Source: Leucobacter sp. G161 (GTDB lineage: Bacteria; Actinomycetota; Actinomycetes; Actinomycetales; Microbacteriaceae). From it: a stretch of DNA of 64,000 nucleotides. The stretch is taken from positions 1 to 64,000 of the forward strand of contig NZ_LOHP01000043.1 in assembly GCF_001482305.1 (NCBI RefSeq), written 5' to 3'. Positions within the stretch are counted from its first letter, which is position 1. Every line of letters starts with the position of its first letter. Shown piece after piece: positions 21,645-30,299 of the stretch. The position numbers were made by a program, and so were the translations under genes. Below the pieces are notes generated by a model. That model saw nothing but the letters and a program-made list of their open reading frames with translations, searched no databases and was not told the origin of the DNA.

Positions 21645-23228
21645 CTACTTAACGAGAATCAGGCTCGTGTAGAGTTCGTCGATCTCGTGTGAGGCAGTGC
21701 CCTGCGAGTAGGTCGACTCGAATGCCACAGCGAACGGAACGTAGTCGGCCGAGGCGTACATTTCTGCCTCTGCTACTTCCCACGCGTCGCATGCTTCCTG
21801 ACCGGTGTGCGTGTTCGCCTCCGCAACGAGCTTGTCGAACTCGGGGTTCGAGAGCGCTGCGAAGTTGTTGCCCTTGTCTGGCGACGGGCCGGAGAAGTAT
21901 GGCATCAGGGAGCTCGGCACCGGGAGGTTTGCCGCGAGCCAGATGACGTCGAGTTCGGAGGCAGCACCCGGGGTGCTGATTCGCTCGATGAATGCGCCGT
22001 ACTCTGCCCCGAGGTGGTTCGTGCCGACCCCGATCTCAGCCCACTGCTCAGCCATCATCTCGGCGGTTGCTGCGATCTCTGCGCCGCGAGTCTGCCACGC
22101 GAACTCAAGCACGAGCGGCGTGCCATCCTTGGATCGTTTCCCGTCGGCACCCTTCACCCAGCCGGCAGCGTCGAGCAGTTTCTCGGCGGCAGCAATGTCA
22201 GTCTTGGGGAGGTTGGGTGTTGCCGCGTCATACTGGCACACCTGCGGCTTCGCGACAGCGAGTCGCGGTGCGCGTTCGCCCTTGCCAGCGGTGCTGACCT
22301 GCATGAGTTCGTCAAGGTTCAACGCCTTCGTGAGCGCGATGCGCACGTCCTTGTCAGTGGTTGGCTGCCCCTCAGCCTGGCTGTAGAGGATCCCGCCGCT
22401 GATGAGCGTGTTCTGTGACAGCAGGTCGACCTTGTCGGCGACTCGTTCTTCGTCGGGACCGGCGATTGCCGCGATGTTGAGCTCACCCGAGAGCAACAGG
22501 TTGGCTCGCGTGCTTTCGTTCTCGACGATCTTGACCACAACGTTCTTCGGGTAGCCGGGGGTTTCTCCGGTCGGTGCGCCCTTCGGTCCCCAGGTGTCGT
22601 CGTCGCGCCGCTCAAACGAGTAGTGGTCGCCCGTGACAGCCTCGGTCATCACGAACGGGCCCGTCCCGTTCGTGGAGGTGGCCACACTCTGCGGATCGTC
22701 AAGCGCTGCCTGACAGTAGATCGTCTGCGAGCCGACGGCCGTGATCATGAACGGGTTCGGCTTCTCAGTGGTGATCGTCACGCTCGTGTCGTCGTGCTCA
22801 ATCGTCGCATCTGCCGGCACGACGGTGCCAAGAGCGGTTGAGCTATTCGCCGGGTCTGCGATCCATCGGAAGTTGTTCGCGATGGTCTCAGCGGTGAGCT
22901 TTGTTCCATCGGAGCACACGGCGTCATCGCGGACGACGAAGTGCAACGACGTTGGTGTTTCCTCCCACGACTCCGCGAGCCACCCCTGAGGCTGGCCGTC
23001 GGTATCGAAGTACACGAGCCGTTCGTAGGCCCAGGTGCTGACGGCACCGAGTGCCGAGCTCGGGTTGAGCGGCTGAAACAACAGGCCGGGGTCGCGGCTG
23101 ATCGCGGCGGTGAGAGTTCCGTCAATCACGGGCTCCCCGCCGGTTTCGTTTGGAGTGCTGCCGCCGCCACAGGCGGTGAGCGCTAGCGCGCCGACAGCCG
23201 CCAGGCTGACAATCGTAAACGCCTTCAT
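21645..23228 (-). CDS. ABC transporter substrate-binding lipoprotein, peptide type (SBP_bac_5)
   Basis: A 527-residue lipoprotein: signal peptide MKAFTIVSLAAVGALAL, lipobox LTAC, then the family-5 extracellular solute-binding domain (PLNPSSALGAVSTWAYERLVYFD at the N-lobe, then DDAVCSDGTKLTAETIANNFRWIADP). These proteins bind oligopeptides, dipeptides or nickel outside the membrane and hand them to DppBC-type permeases. The permease and ATPase genes lie upstream on the same strand. A 142-bp gap with its own candidate control sites precedes this gene, so it may be transcribed separately at higher level, as is common for binding proteins. Confidence 0.9.
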   Translation of the reverse strand: MKAFTIVSLAAVGALALTACGGGSTPNETGGEPVIDGTLTAAISRDPGLLFQPLNPSSALGAVSTWAYERLVYFDTDGQPQGWLAESWEETPTSLHFVVRDDAVCSDGTKLTAETIANNFRWIADPANSSTALGTVVPADATIEHDDTSVTITTEKPNPFMITAVGSQTIYCQAALDDPQSVATSTNGTGPFVMTEAVTGDHYSFERRDDDTWGPKGAPTGETPGYPKNVVVKIVENESTRANLLLSGELNIAAIAGPDEERVADKVDLLSQNTLISGGILYSQAEGQPTTDKDVRIALTKALNLDELMQVSTAGKGERAPRLAVAKPQVCQYDAATPNLPKTDIAAAEKLLDAAGWVKGADGKRSKDGTPLVLEFAWQTRGAEIAATAEMMAEQWAEIGVGTNHLGAEYGAFIERISTPGAASELDVIWLAANLPVPSSLMPYFSGPSPDKGNNFAALSNPEFDKLVAEANTHTGQEACDAWEVAEAEMYASADYVPFAVAFESTYSQGTASHEIDELYTSLILVK

Positions 23229-23370
23229 AGTGTGTTCCTTCGTGTTAAGGCTCAGGTCTTAATCATCTCGGCACAGCGCGCGAAGCACTTCGGCGTGCTC
23301 CACAATTCTCCGGACCGATATTGTCGCCCTGAACAATTGTTGGGCAAGAGGTGAGTAGTGGACAGGTGAG
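23229..23370 (-). promoter_or_regulatory. Gap upstream of the binding-protein gene with a palindrome
   Basis: The 142-bp space within an otherwise tightly packed operon contains the perfect 10-bp palindrome AACAATTGTT (23332-23341). It also contains an ATTGTC motif (23320-23325; GACAAT on the coding strand) also found upstream of the permease and class A hydrolase genes. An internal promoter or operator is likely but unproven. Confidence 0.4.
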
Positions 23371-24150
23371 TTAGAGCGACGGCACTGCCGCGATCAGCTC
23401 GCGGGTGTAGTCATGCGTGGGCGCGGTCATCACGTCAACCGTGTCTCCGACCTCCACAAGGGCACCGCTACGCATCACCGCGACGCGATCGCAGACGATC
23501 CGCACGACCGCCAGATTGTGACTGATAAAGAGCATCGAGAACCCGAGTTCCCGCTGCAGCTCCTTGAGGAGATTGAGCACCGAGCCCTGCACGGAAACAT
23601 CGAGCGCCGACGTAATCTCATCGGCGAGGATCACCGCGGGCTTGGCGGCAATCGCTCGCGCGACCGCGACGCGCTGGCGCTGACCGCCAGACAACTGTGC
23701 GGGCATGCGCAGCGCCGTCTCGGCAGGGAGCGCAACGGCGCGGAGGAGATTCGCAATCTCGTCCTTGCGTGCCCGCAGCTGCGGCGTCGATGTCCCCTCT
23801 CGACGGTGTGCGGCGATGAGCGCTTCGTCGAGCGACTGCCCGATGCTGCGTCGGGGGTTAAAGCACGACTGCGGATCCTGGAAGATCATCTGCACTCGGC
23901 GCCGCTCGCGGAGAACCGCTCCGCGTGCGTGCGAGATTTCGGTGTCCCCCAGCAGGATCCGCCCACCCGATGGCTCAGCAAGCCCCACCGCTGCGCGCGC
24001 AATCGTGGACTTGCCTGACCCGGATTCTCCGACCAGGCCGAGCACTTCGCCGGCTCGGAGGGTGAGGTCCACTCCGTCGACAGCGGTAAACGCGGACGCG
24101 CCATGCCCGTAGGTGATGCTGAGCGACTCGAAGGTGAGCTGGTTACTCAT
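23371..24150 (-). CDS. Peptide ABC transporter ATP-binding protein (DppF/OppF-like)
   Basis: A 259-residue ABC ATPase. Walker A is GESGSGKST at 41-49, the Q-loop is in QMIFQDPQSCFNPRR, the signature is LSGGQRQR, Walker B is ILADEITSALD (Ile replaces the usual Pro) and the H-loop is ISHNLAVV. It energises the oligopeptide importer formed with the permease-ATPase fusion and the other permease. It lacks the C-terminal oligopeptide_HPY zinc motif that many OppF proteins carry. Its start overlaps the fusion gene's end by 4 bp, and 142 bp separate its stop from the binding-protein gene. Confidence 0.92.
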   Translation of the reverse strand: MSNQLTFESLSITYGHGASAFTAVDGVDLTLRAGEVLGLVGESGSGKSTIARAAVGLAEPSGGRILLGDTEISHARGAVLRERRRVQMIFQDPQSCFNPRRSIGQSLDEALIAAHRREGTSTPQLRARKDEIANLLRAVALPAETALRMPAQLSGGQRQRVAVARAIAAKPAVILADEITSALDVSVQGSVLNLLKELQRELGFSMLFISHNLAVVRIVCDRVAVMRSGALVEVGDTVDVMTAPTHDYTRELIAAVPSL

Positions 24151-26018
24151 CGCGCTCCTCCTTCAAAATCAATCAGGCTAATAGCGCCGGTTGGTGGCAG
24201 CACGGCCTCAAGCACGCCGATTGGCGAGGTTCCCGTGAAGTCTGCGTCGTCTGGGATCGAAGCCATTGGTTCACCCCGCGGGCTCTCCATGGTCGGCACG
24301 GTCGCCATGAGCGCCCGCGTGTATGGATGCACCGCGTGACCAGCCCGCAACTCGTCGGCGGCAATGTCCTCGACGAGTCTCCCCCGATACATCACGAGCA
24401 CTCGCGTGCACAGCGACGTGACCACCGCAATGTCGTGCGACACGAACATGATGGCGGTGCCGTCGACTTCGTTGATCCGCTTGAGCAGCTCGAGAATGCC
24501 CGCTTGCACGGTGACGTCGAGCGCAGTCGTTGGCTCGTCGGCAAGGATGAGCGACGGCTTCCCAATGAGGCCGGCAGCGATCATCGCGCGCTGCCGCATG
24601 CCGCCAGAGTATTCGTGTGGGTACTGCGAGTATCTGCGCTCTGCGTCCGGGATCCGCACGGCGTCAAGCCTGTCGATGGCGGCCTGCTTTGCTTCGCTGC
24701 GGTCCATGTCGAGGTGCAGCATGCCGGTCTCCGCGACCTGAGTGCCAACATGCAGCGCAGGGTTGAGCGACGACATGGGGTCCTGGAACACCATCGCCAG
24801 ACGCGTTCCAAAATGGTGATCGAGCGATTTCGGGTGACCGTCCTCGCTGAGCACGAGATCCTCGCCGTCGAAGCTCGCCGAGCGAGCCGTGACGTGCAGC
24901 GGGGATTCAACGAGCCCAGCGATCGACATCAGCGTGAGGCTCTTGCCCGAGCCGGACTCACCAACGACGCCGACGATCTCGCCGCGCGCAATATCGAATG
25001 AGACGCCGTCGACGAGCGGTCGCAGCTCTTCCTCGCCCTGCGGCGCGTACACCTTTAGCCCGCGCACCGAAAGCACGAGTTCGCTCGCTGCATCCGTGGC
25101 AATCTGGCCGGTAGCCGAAGCTGCCGCGTCGACCGCCGCCGAACGGGATCGCGCGAGTCGCTTCAGCATTCTGCTCGAGAGGGTGCGCTGTGCGCCGACG
25201 GCGAGCACCCGGTTGAGGACCTCACCGAGCAACATGAATGTCATCCCCGCAAGAATGATGGCGACACCGGGCACCAGCGCCGCAGCCGGCGTAATGAAGA
25301 TGCGGCTCACGCCTTCATTCAGCATCCGCCCCCAGTCGTACTCCGGAACCTGAATGCCGAGGCCGAGGAACGACAGCCCCGCGAACGCGAGGAGTGTCCC
25401 GCCCGCGGTGAGCGCGGCATTCACGAGCAGTGGATCGCGAATGTTCGGCAGTACGTGCCGCAACACGATCTGCCGCTTCGGAACCCCCAGCACGAGCGCA
25501 GCCGACACGTAATCGCGCCCCCACACTGATGCGGCGAGGTTGTGCACGAGACGCGCATAGTTCGGCATCATCGCGATCGCAATCGCAAGGCTCGCCGCAA
25601 ACCCACTCTGACCGAGGATCACCGAGAAGGCGATCGCCAGCAGGAGCCCAGGAAACGCGACACCGATATTAATGCCGGCCACCAACCAGCGCCCCGGTGT
25701 GCCGCCGAGCACGAGCGGGAGGAGACCGAGCAGCACTCCGCAGACGATCCCAACGGCCGTCGCGCTCAGCGCCATGACAACCGAGAGCCTCGTGGCGACG
25801 AGTGTACGCAGCAGAATGTCGCGACCGCTGCCATCGGTGCCGAAAATATGCTCCGCGCTCGACGGCTGCGAAATCATACTGGTGTTCGTGACAGCGGCTT
25901 GCTGCCCCCAGATGATGGGAGCGAAGATCGCGAGGAACGCGAGCGCGGCAAACGATACTGCCGCAACGATGCCGAGCGGTGAGCGCAGCGCGGCGAGAAA
26001 ACGATGGGTCGTGGTCAT
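24147..26018 (-). CDS. Fused permease and ATPase of a peptide ABC transporter (DppC-DppD)
   Basis: A 623-residue two-domain protein. Residues 1-285 are a DppC/OppC-like permease: one N-terminal membrane helix, the HIFGTDGSGRDILLR signature, five further helices and the EAA-type loop (ALVLGVPKRQIVLRHVLPN). Residues of about 312-600 are a DppD-like ATPase: Walker A GESGSGKS at 353-360, then FQDPMSSLNP, SGGMRQR and LADEPTTALD. The reading frame runs through both with a linker of about 30 Ala/Arg/Ser-rich residues. Usually these are separate proteins of about 290 and 330 residues. Four-base overlaps join it to the genes on both sides. A single base error removing a stop is unlikely given the clean linker. 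Confidence 0.9.
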   Translation of the reverse strand: MTTTHRFLAALRSPLGIVAAVSFAALAFLAIFAPIIWGQQAAVTNTSMISQPSSAEHIFGTDGSGRDILLRTLVATRLSVVMALSATAVGIVCGVLLGLLPLVLGGTPGRWLVAGINIGVAFPGLLLAIAFSVILGQSGFAASLAIAIAMMPNYARLVHNLAASVWGRDYVSAALVLGVPKRQIVLRHVLPNIRDPLLVNAALTAGGTLLAFAGLSFLGLGIQVPEYDWGRMLNEGVSRIFITPAAALVPGVAIILAGMTFMLLGEVLNRVLAVGAQRTLSSRMLKRLARSRSAAVDAAASATGQIATDAASELVLSVRGLKVYAPQGEEELRPLVDGVSFDIARGEIVGVVGESGSGKSLTLMSIAGLVESPLHVTARSASFDGEDLVLSEDGHPKSLDHHFGTRLAMVFQDPMSSLNPALHVGTQVAETGMLHLDMDRSEAKQAAIDRLDAVRIPDAERRYSQYPHEYSGGMRQRAMIAAGLIGKPSLILADEPTTALDVTVQAGILELLKRINEVDGTAIMFVSHDIAVVTSLCTRVLVMYRGRLVEDIAADELRAGHAVHPYTRALMATVPTMESPRGEPMASIPDDADFTGTSPIGVLEAVLPPTGAISLIDFEGGAR

Positions 26019-27037
26019 GACTTATCCAATGCAGTGCGCGGGTCCAACAGAATGAGGACGATATCGATGACGAGGTTGATCAGCAGCACCACCGCTCCGT
26101 AGAAAATGATGATGGCTTGGACAAGCGGGTAGTCCTTCTCCTGGATCGACTGCACGATCACGCCCCCGAGTCCTGGCCACGCGAAGATGCTCTCGACGAG
26201 CACGGTTCCCGCGATCATTCCACCGAGCGCCATACCCGAGATCGTGAGGGTCGAGGTGAGCAGGTTCGGTAGGACGTGCTTGCCGTACAACCTGACTGCT
26301 GGCATTCGCCGCGACCGGGCGGTGCGCACGTAGTCCTGCTGCAGCACCGAAAGCGTTTCGGCCCGAACGATTCGCGTGAGTCCCGCAGCAGGCCCGAAGG
26401 ACAGCGCGATGACCGGCAAGATGTACGACGAGAAGCCGCTCCTGCCGGCGACTGGCAGCAGGTCGAGCGTGACCGCAAACAGGTAGACCAGGAGAATTCC
26501 GGCGAGAAACTCTGGAATCAGTGCGAGCGCGGCAGTCACCGAGTTGAAGCCCGCGTCGACGCCTGGCCGCCGCCCTCCGTGGGTGAGTGCGCCGAACGTC
26601 AGCCCGAGGCAGACCGCGACAATCAGTGAGATTGCTACGGCTGCCCACGCGATTTCGAGCGTTGCAGGGGCGCGCTGCATAATGACGTCGATAACGGGCA
26701 TCCGCGAGCTGATCGATTCACCGAGGTCTCCGGTAAACAGCCCCTTCCAGAACGACAGGTACTGCACAAATACCGGGCGATCGAGCCCGAGTTCCGCGCG
26801 CCGCGCTTCGACGGCCTCGGGCGAGGCGTTCTCGCCAACCGACACGCGCGCCGGATCGCCGGGAATGAGCTGCATGAGCAGAAACGCCACGGTGATAAGC
26901 ACAAACATCGAAACTACGAAGTAACCGCCGCGCCGAATCAGATAGGCCACCCACGGTTTGCTGACGAGGAACGACTCCCGCTTCTGCTTCGTGATCGGTG
27001 GGTCGTCCACTTCGGGACTCGCAGAAATAGCTGGCAT
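26015..27037 (-). CDS. Peptide ABC transporter permease (DppB-like)
   Basis: A 340-residue integral membrane protein of the DppB/OppB family. It has an N-terminal helix (GGYFVVSMFVLITVAFLL), the periplasmic-side segment LIPGDPARVSVGENASPE, five more helices and the EAA loop around YVRTARSRRMPAVRLYGKHV. The ATG at 27037 is chosen because AGGAG lies 5 bases upstream; an ATG eight codons earlier has no such site. It is the first gene of the minus-strand operon, divergent from the D-aminopeptidase gene, and overlaps the fusion gene by 4 bp. Confidence 0.92.
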   Translation of the reverse strand: MPAISASPEVDDPPITKQKRESFLVSKPWVAYLIRRGGYFVVSMFVLITVAFLLMQLIPGDPARVSVGENASPEAVEARRAELGLDRPVFVQYLSFWKGLFTGDLGESISSRMPVIDVIMQRAPATLEIAWAAVAISLIVAVCLGLTFGALTHGGRRPGVDAGFNSVTAALALIPEFLAGILLVYLFAVTLDLLPVAGRSGFSSYILPVIALSFGPAAGLTRIVRAETLSVLQQDYVRTARSRRMPAVRLYGKHVLPNLLTSTLTISGMALGGMIAGTVLVESIFAWPGLGGVIVQSIQEKDYPLVQAIIIFYGAVVLLINLVIDIVLILLDPRTALDKS

Positions 27038-27248
27038 GCGCTCTCCTCGCCGTTGGGTCATAGCTGCCTACTCAGTATTGCGGAGAACCAAATCCCCCCG
27101 CATTGTCGGACACTCCAGGCAACCTCCGCAAAAACTGTCCGGTTGACCAACATCCCCTGTGGGTTTCCTTCTAGGCTTCGAAGTTGGAAGCCTACGGCTT
27201 CGCCGCGAACAGAGTGTTCCGCGGGGCTCACCCGGGAAAGGTCAACGC
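27038..27248. promoter_or_regulatory. Divergent control region between the peptide operon and dppA
   Basis: About 210 bp serve both directions. CGCATTGTC (27099-27107) and GGTTGACCA (27141-27149) both recur upstream of the class A hydrolase gene near 29.1 kb. CGCATTGTC lies 62 bp from the permease start codon and 63 bp from the hydrolase start codon, in the same orientation. On the minus strand it reads GACAATGCG, which could be a -10 element or an operator. The imperfect inverted pair TTGTCGGACA/TGTCCGGTTG lies at 27103-27112 and 27136-27145. Confidence 0.4.
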
Positions 27249-28091
27249 ATGCGCGTCTATATTTCAATCGACATGGAGGGCGTCGCTGGTATCGCCACAA
27301 TGGATCAGGTCGTGCGGGGCGGTCACGGCTATCCTCGCGCCCAGCACCTCATGACCGGCGAGGCGAACGCCGCGATCGCCGGGGCCTTCGCGGGCGGCGC
27401 GACAGCTGTCACGATCAATGACAGCCACGGCACCATGGACAACCTCATCCACGAGGATCTCGATCAGCGCGCTCGCGTCGTCTTCGGGAGCCCAAAGATG
27501 GATTGCATGGCCGAGGGCATCGACAAGGACCATGATGTCGCACTGTTCATCGGCTACCACGCGGCCGCCGGCGGACCGGGAGTCATCGCCCACACGTTCT
27601 CCTCGCTGTTCAACGAGGTGCGCGTCAACGGCCGAGCCGTGTCAGAGGCCGACGTCAACGCGCTGCAGGCAGCCGCTGTCGGCGTCCCGGTCGCGCTACT
27701 CACGGGAGACAACATCATCTGCGCCGACATTGCGGCGACGCTGCCTGGCATCGAAACGGTCACCGTGAAGGAGGCGCACGGCTACAACGCCGCCGATTCC
27801 ATTTCCCCCACCGAATCACGCCGCCTCATCGGCGAGGCCGCTGCACGCGCGGTCGCTGGCGCACGCACGCTGCACGTGAGCGAGGTCCCCGAGCGCATGG
27901 AGATCGAGATCGATATGCCCAACATTTCGGCAGCCGAGCTCGCCCAGATGATCCCGACCTCCGAGCGCACCGCGATCCGCACCATCAAGGTCGTTGCGCA
28001 CTCTCCGCGCGAGGCAGTGAACTTCATCACCGCGTGCTACCAGTTCGCGGCGAACTCGATGCGCGCGATGCTCCCGCTCATCAACCGCTAA
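27249..28091 (+). CDS. dppA: D-aminopeptidase, M55 family
   Basis: A 280-residue zinc peptidase like Bacillus subtilis DppA, which releases N-terminal D-residues from D-peptides such as D-Ala-D-Ala. All the residues reported for DppA are at the same numbers here: metal ligands Asp8, Glu10, His60, His104 and Glu133, and the nucleophile His115. It has no signal peptide and is cytoplasmic; the family forms decamers. The start ATG at 27249 has GAAAGG 7 bases upstream. It is divergent from the peptide importer operon and ended by a strong hairpin. Together with the racemase pathway it supports D-peptide use as a nutrient. Confidence 0.95.
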   Translation: MRVYISIDMEGVAGIATMDQVVRGGHGYPRAQHLMTGEANAAIAGAFAGGATAVTINDSHGTMDNLIHEDLDQRARVVFGSPKMDCMAEGIDKDHDVALFIGYHAAAGGPGVIAHTFSSLFNEVRVNGRAVSEADVNALQAAAVGVPVALLTGDNIICADIAATLPGIETVTVKEAHGYNAADSISPTESRRLIGEAAARAVAGARTLHVSEVPERMEIEIDMPNISAAELAQMIPTSERTAIRTIKVVAHSPREAVNFITACYQFAANSMRAMLPLINR

Positions 28092-28125
28092 CGTCACCTC
28101 CCCGCAGTGGGCGCGCACAGACGCT

Positions 28126-28163
28126 CATGCCTCAGGCCTCCCTCACGGGAGGCCTGAGGCATG
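28126..28163. terminator. Bidirectional terminator between dppA and the class A hydrolase gene
   Basis: A perfect 17-bp stem (28126-28142 with 28147-28163) and a 4-base TCAC loop, between convergent genes, 34 bp after the dppA stop and 13 bp from the hydrolase stop. Confidence 0.9.
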
Positions 28164-28176
28164 TCACAGGGCGCTG

Positions 28177-29088
28177 TTACGCCCGCACGTTGAGCGCGTC
28201 GGACAGCAGCCGCGCGACCGTGCCAATGACGCGGTCTGCCTTTGGATTGCGTGAGAGCAGCTCCGTGCTGCGCAGGAACACCGCAATGGCGTGCCGCCTG
28301 CCATCCGCAAACTCAACAACACCGATCTCGTTGCGCACGATACCGAGGGTGCCGGTCTTCCCGCTGATCTTGACATCGTCCTGCGGAAAGCCGGAGCTCA
28401 GACGGTGCGGCCACACCTGCAAGCCAAGAATTCTGCGCGCCTCCGCGCATGCCGCCGGCGTCGCCGCGGCATCCGTCCAGAGCAGTTCGAGGAGGCGTGT
28501 CGCCTCGCGCGGAGTCGAGCGGTTGGTCTTCGCTGGCGTGCTCGCCGCAAACTCCGAGGCTGTGGCGACATCGTTGAGCGTCAGCTCTTCAGTGAGCGAG
28601 AGACCAGCCGCCTGCAGATCATCAGCGATGCTCGCAAAGAGCGTCGCACAGTCGCCCACAAGCTGCGTCCCTGGCAGCCCGAGTTCCGCCATCGTCGCGT
28701 TCACGCGGTCAACACCGACGAGTTCGACGACAATGTCGGTCGCCGCGTTGTCGCTGACCGTGATCATCGAAGTGGCGATATCGCGCAGCGACCATTCGGT
28801 CTCATCTGAGAACACGCTCAGTCCGGTTGGCCCACGCGTGACGCTCGCCGGCGACACGAGGATCCGCTGGGCGGGATCGAGTTCGCCCGCGGCGACCTGA
28901 CGCACGTATTCGAGGAGCACGGGCACCTTAAACACCGACGCGGTCACCGTGGGCTCATCGAAGTGGTACCCAACTTCTGCGCCCGAGTCGAGGTCGCGCG
29001 CGTGCGCGAACACGCTCACGCCTGCCGCAGTTGCGGCCTCAGCGATGGCCTCGGAAACTGATTGTTGGTCGATCGTCTGCTGTGTCAT
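28177..29088 (-). CDS. Class A beta-lactamase-like serine hydrolase without signal peptide
   Basis: A 303-residue protein carrying every class A landmark: SVFK at 51-54, SDN at 112-114, the omega-loop ELTLN starting with Glu168 (ExxLN), and KTG at 244-246. Unlike resistance beta-lactamases it begins MTQQTIDQQSVSEAIAEA with no secretion signal or lipobox, so it should stay in the cytoplasm. It lies inside the D-peptide/D-amino acid gene group and shares upstream motifs with the importer operon. An intracellular amidase or peptidase acting on D-configured substrates is therefore more likely than antibiotic defence. Export by a non-classical route cannot be ruled out. Confidence 0.8.
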   Translation of the reverse strand: MTQQTIDQQSVSEAIAEAATAAGVSVFAHARDLDSGAEVGYHFDEPTVTASVFKVPVLLEYVRQVAAGELDPAQRILVSPASVTRGPTGLSVFSDETEWSLRDIATSMITVSDNAATDIVVELVGVDRVNATMAELGLPGTQLVGDCATLFASIADDLQAAGLSLTEELTLNDVATASEFAASTPAKTNRSTPREATRLLELLWTDAAATPAACAEARRILGLQVWPHRLSSGFPQDDVKISGKTGTLGIVRNEIGVVEFADGRRHAIAVFLRSTELLSRNPKADRVIGTVARLLSDALNVRA

Positions 29089-29173
29089 AGTCGCAGACTA
29101 ACGCTTCCGCGACGCACCAGCTTGGTTGACCAGGCCAAGAGCACCTCACCCGCATTGTCTCGCAACACAACAA

Positions 29174-29200
29174 ACCGCCCGGAGCACTGCTCCGGGCGGT
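29174..29200 (-). terminator. Terminator of the amino-acid dehydrogenase gene
   Basis: A 12-bp perfect stem (ACCGCCCGGAGC with its complement) and a 3-base loop, followed on the minus strand by a T-rich run, 20 bp beyond the dehydrogenase stop. Confidence 0.85.
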
Positions 29201-29219
29201 CAGTCGATGCGTCTGCAAC

Positions 29220-30299
29220 CTATCGCGCGAGCATGCCCTCAACGACACGGTCTGCGGCGGCAACGGTGGTGATCCCCTGCTCATGCGCCTCGTCGAAGAC
29301 GCGCGCGAGCGTGCCGCCGATCGCGTCGATTCGCGCGAGCCGAGCATCGAGGTCGCCCTCCGCGCCCAGGTAGAGCACCCCGCCGGCGTTCACGAGGTAG
29401 TCCGGCGCGTAGAGGATCCCGCGGCCGGCGAGCTGCTCGGCGCCGTTCGGCTGGGCGAGCTGGTTGTTCGCGGGGCCGACAACGGCGGCAGTATCGAGCT
29501 CGTCGATGACCTGCGGGGAGAGCATGCCGCCGACACCAGCGGGCATGAACACGTCTGCCGGCACGAGGTGCGCGGCTGCTGGCTCGGCCCACTCGGCCCC
29601 GAGCTCTGCGGCGAGCTCGCGCTTCGACTCGTTGATGTCCGAGAGTGTGAGCTGCGCACCCTCGTCGGCGAGACGGCGCGCGAGCGATGAGCCGACGTGC
29701 CCCAGGCCGACGATCGTGATCTTGCGGTCGCGTGCGTCTGCTGCCCCGTGCGTACGACGGAGCGCCTCGAGCAGCGCGGAGTGGACGCCGCGTGCGGTGA
29801 AGTCACCGGGATCGCCAAGCCCACCCTGGTCCTCGGGCAGCCCGACGGCGTGCGCGGTGCGCTCGGCAACGACGGCCATGTCCGCGGCTGTCGTGCCCAC
29901 GTCCTCGGCAGTCATGTACGCGCCGCCCAGCGCCTCAACAGCATCCCCGAGATCCAGGAACGCGTCGCGACGCTGATCGCCCTCGAGCTTCTGGCCGGGA
30001 GCGAGGGCGATGACCGACTTGCCGCCACCTGCGGCGAGGCCCGCGAGGGCGTTCTTCGATGTCATGCCGCTCGACAGGCGGAGCGCGTCGGCGACTGCTT
30101 CGTCCCAGCTGCCGTAGTTCCAGACGCGGCAGCCACCGAGCGCCGGGCCAAGGACGGTGCTGTGCACGGCGATGATGATCGTCAGGCCCGAGCGCGGCCC
30201 GGTCGAGACGTTCAGGTGTTCGTGGGTGAAGCCGGTCAGGGACTGCGATGCCGCAGCTGTCGAATCAACCGAGGTCGCGAGCGTGGATGCAGGTGTCAT
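29220..30299 (-). CDS. Leucine/valine/phenylalanine-type amino acid dehydrogenase
   Basis: A 359-residue NAD-dependent oxidative deaminase of the Glu/Leu/Phe/Val group. Seen: GPALGGCRVW, the glycine-rich MTSKNALAGLAAGGGKSVI carrying the substrate and catalytic lysines, MTAEDVGTT, then the Rossmann GLGHVGSSLA and the C-terminal PDYLVNAGGVLY. It converts L-branched-chain or aromatic amino acids to 2-oxo acids plus ammonia. It is divergent from an Lrp-type regulator (91-bp gap), the usual arrangement for such dehydrogenases. Next to the D- to L-amino acid genes it would supply the catabolic exit, or the phenylalanine route towards phenylacetate-type acids. Substrate preference is not readable by eye. 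Confidence 0.88.
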   Translation of the reverse strand: MTPASTLATSVDSTAAASQSLTGFTHEHLNVSTGPRSGLTIIIAVHSTVLGPALGGCRVWNYGSWDEAVADALRLSSGMTSKNALAGLAAGGGKSVIALAPGQKLEGDQRRDAFLDLGDAVEALGGAYMTAEDVGTTAADMAVVAERTAHAVGLPEDQGGLGDPGDFTARGVHSALLEALRRTHGAADARDRKITIVGLGHVGSSLARRLADEGAQLTLSDINESKRELAAELGAEWAEPAAAHLVPADVFMPAGVGGMLSPQVIDELDTAAVVGPANNQLAQPNGAEQLAGRGILYAPDYLVNAGGVLYLGAEGDLDARLARIDAIGGTLARVFDEAHEQGITTVAAADRVVEGMLAR

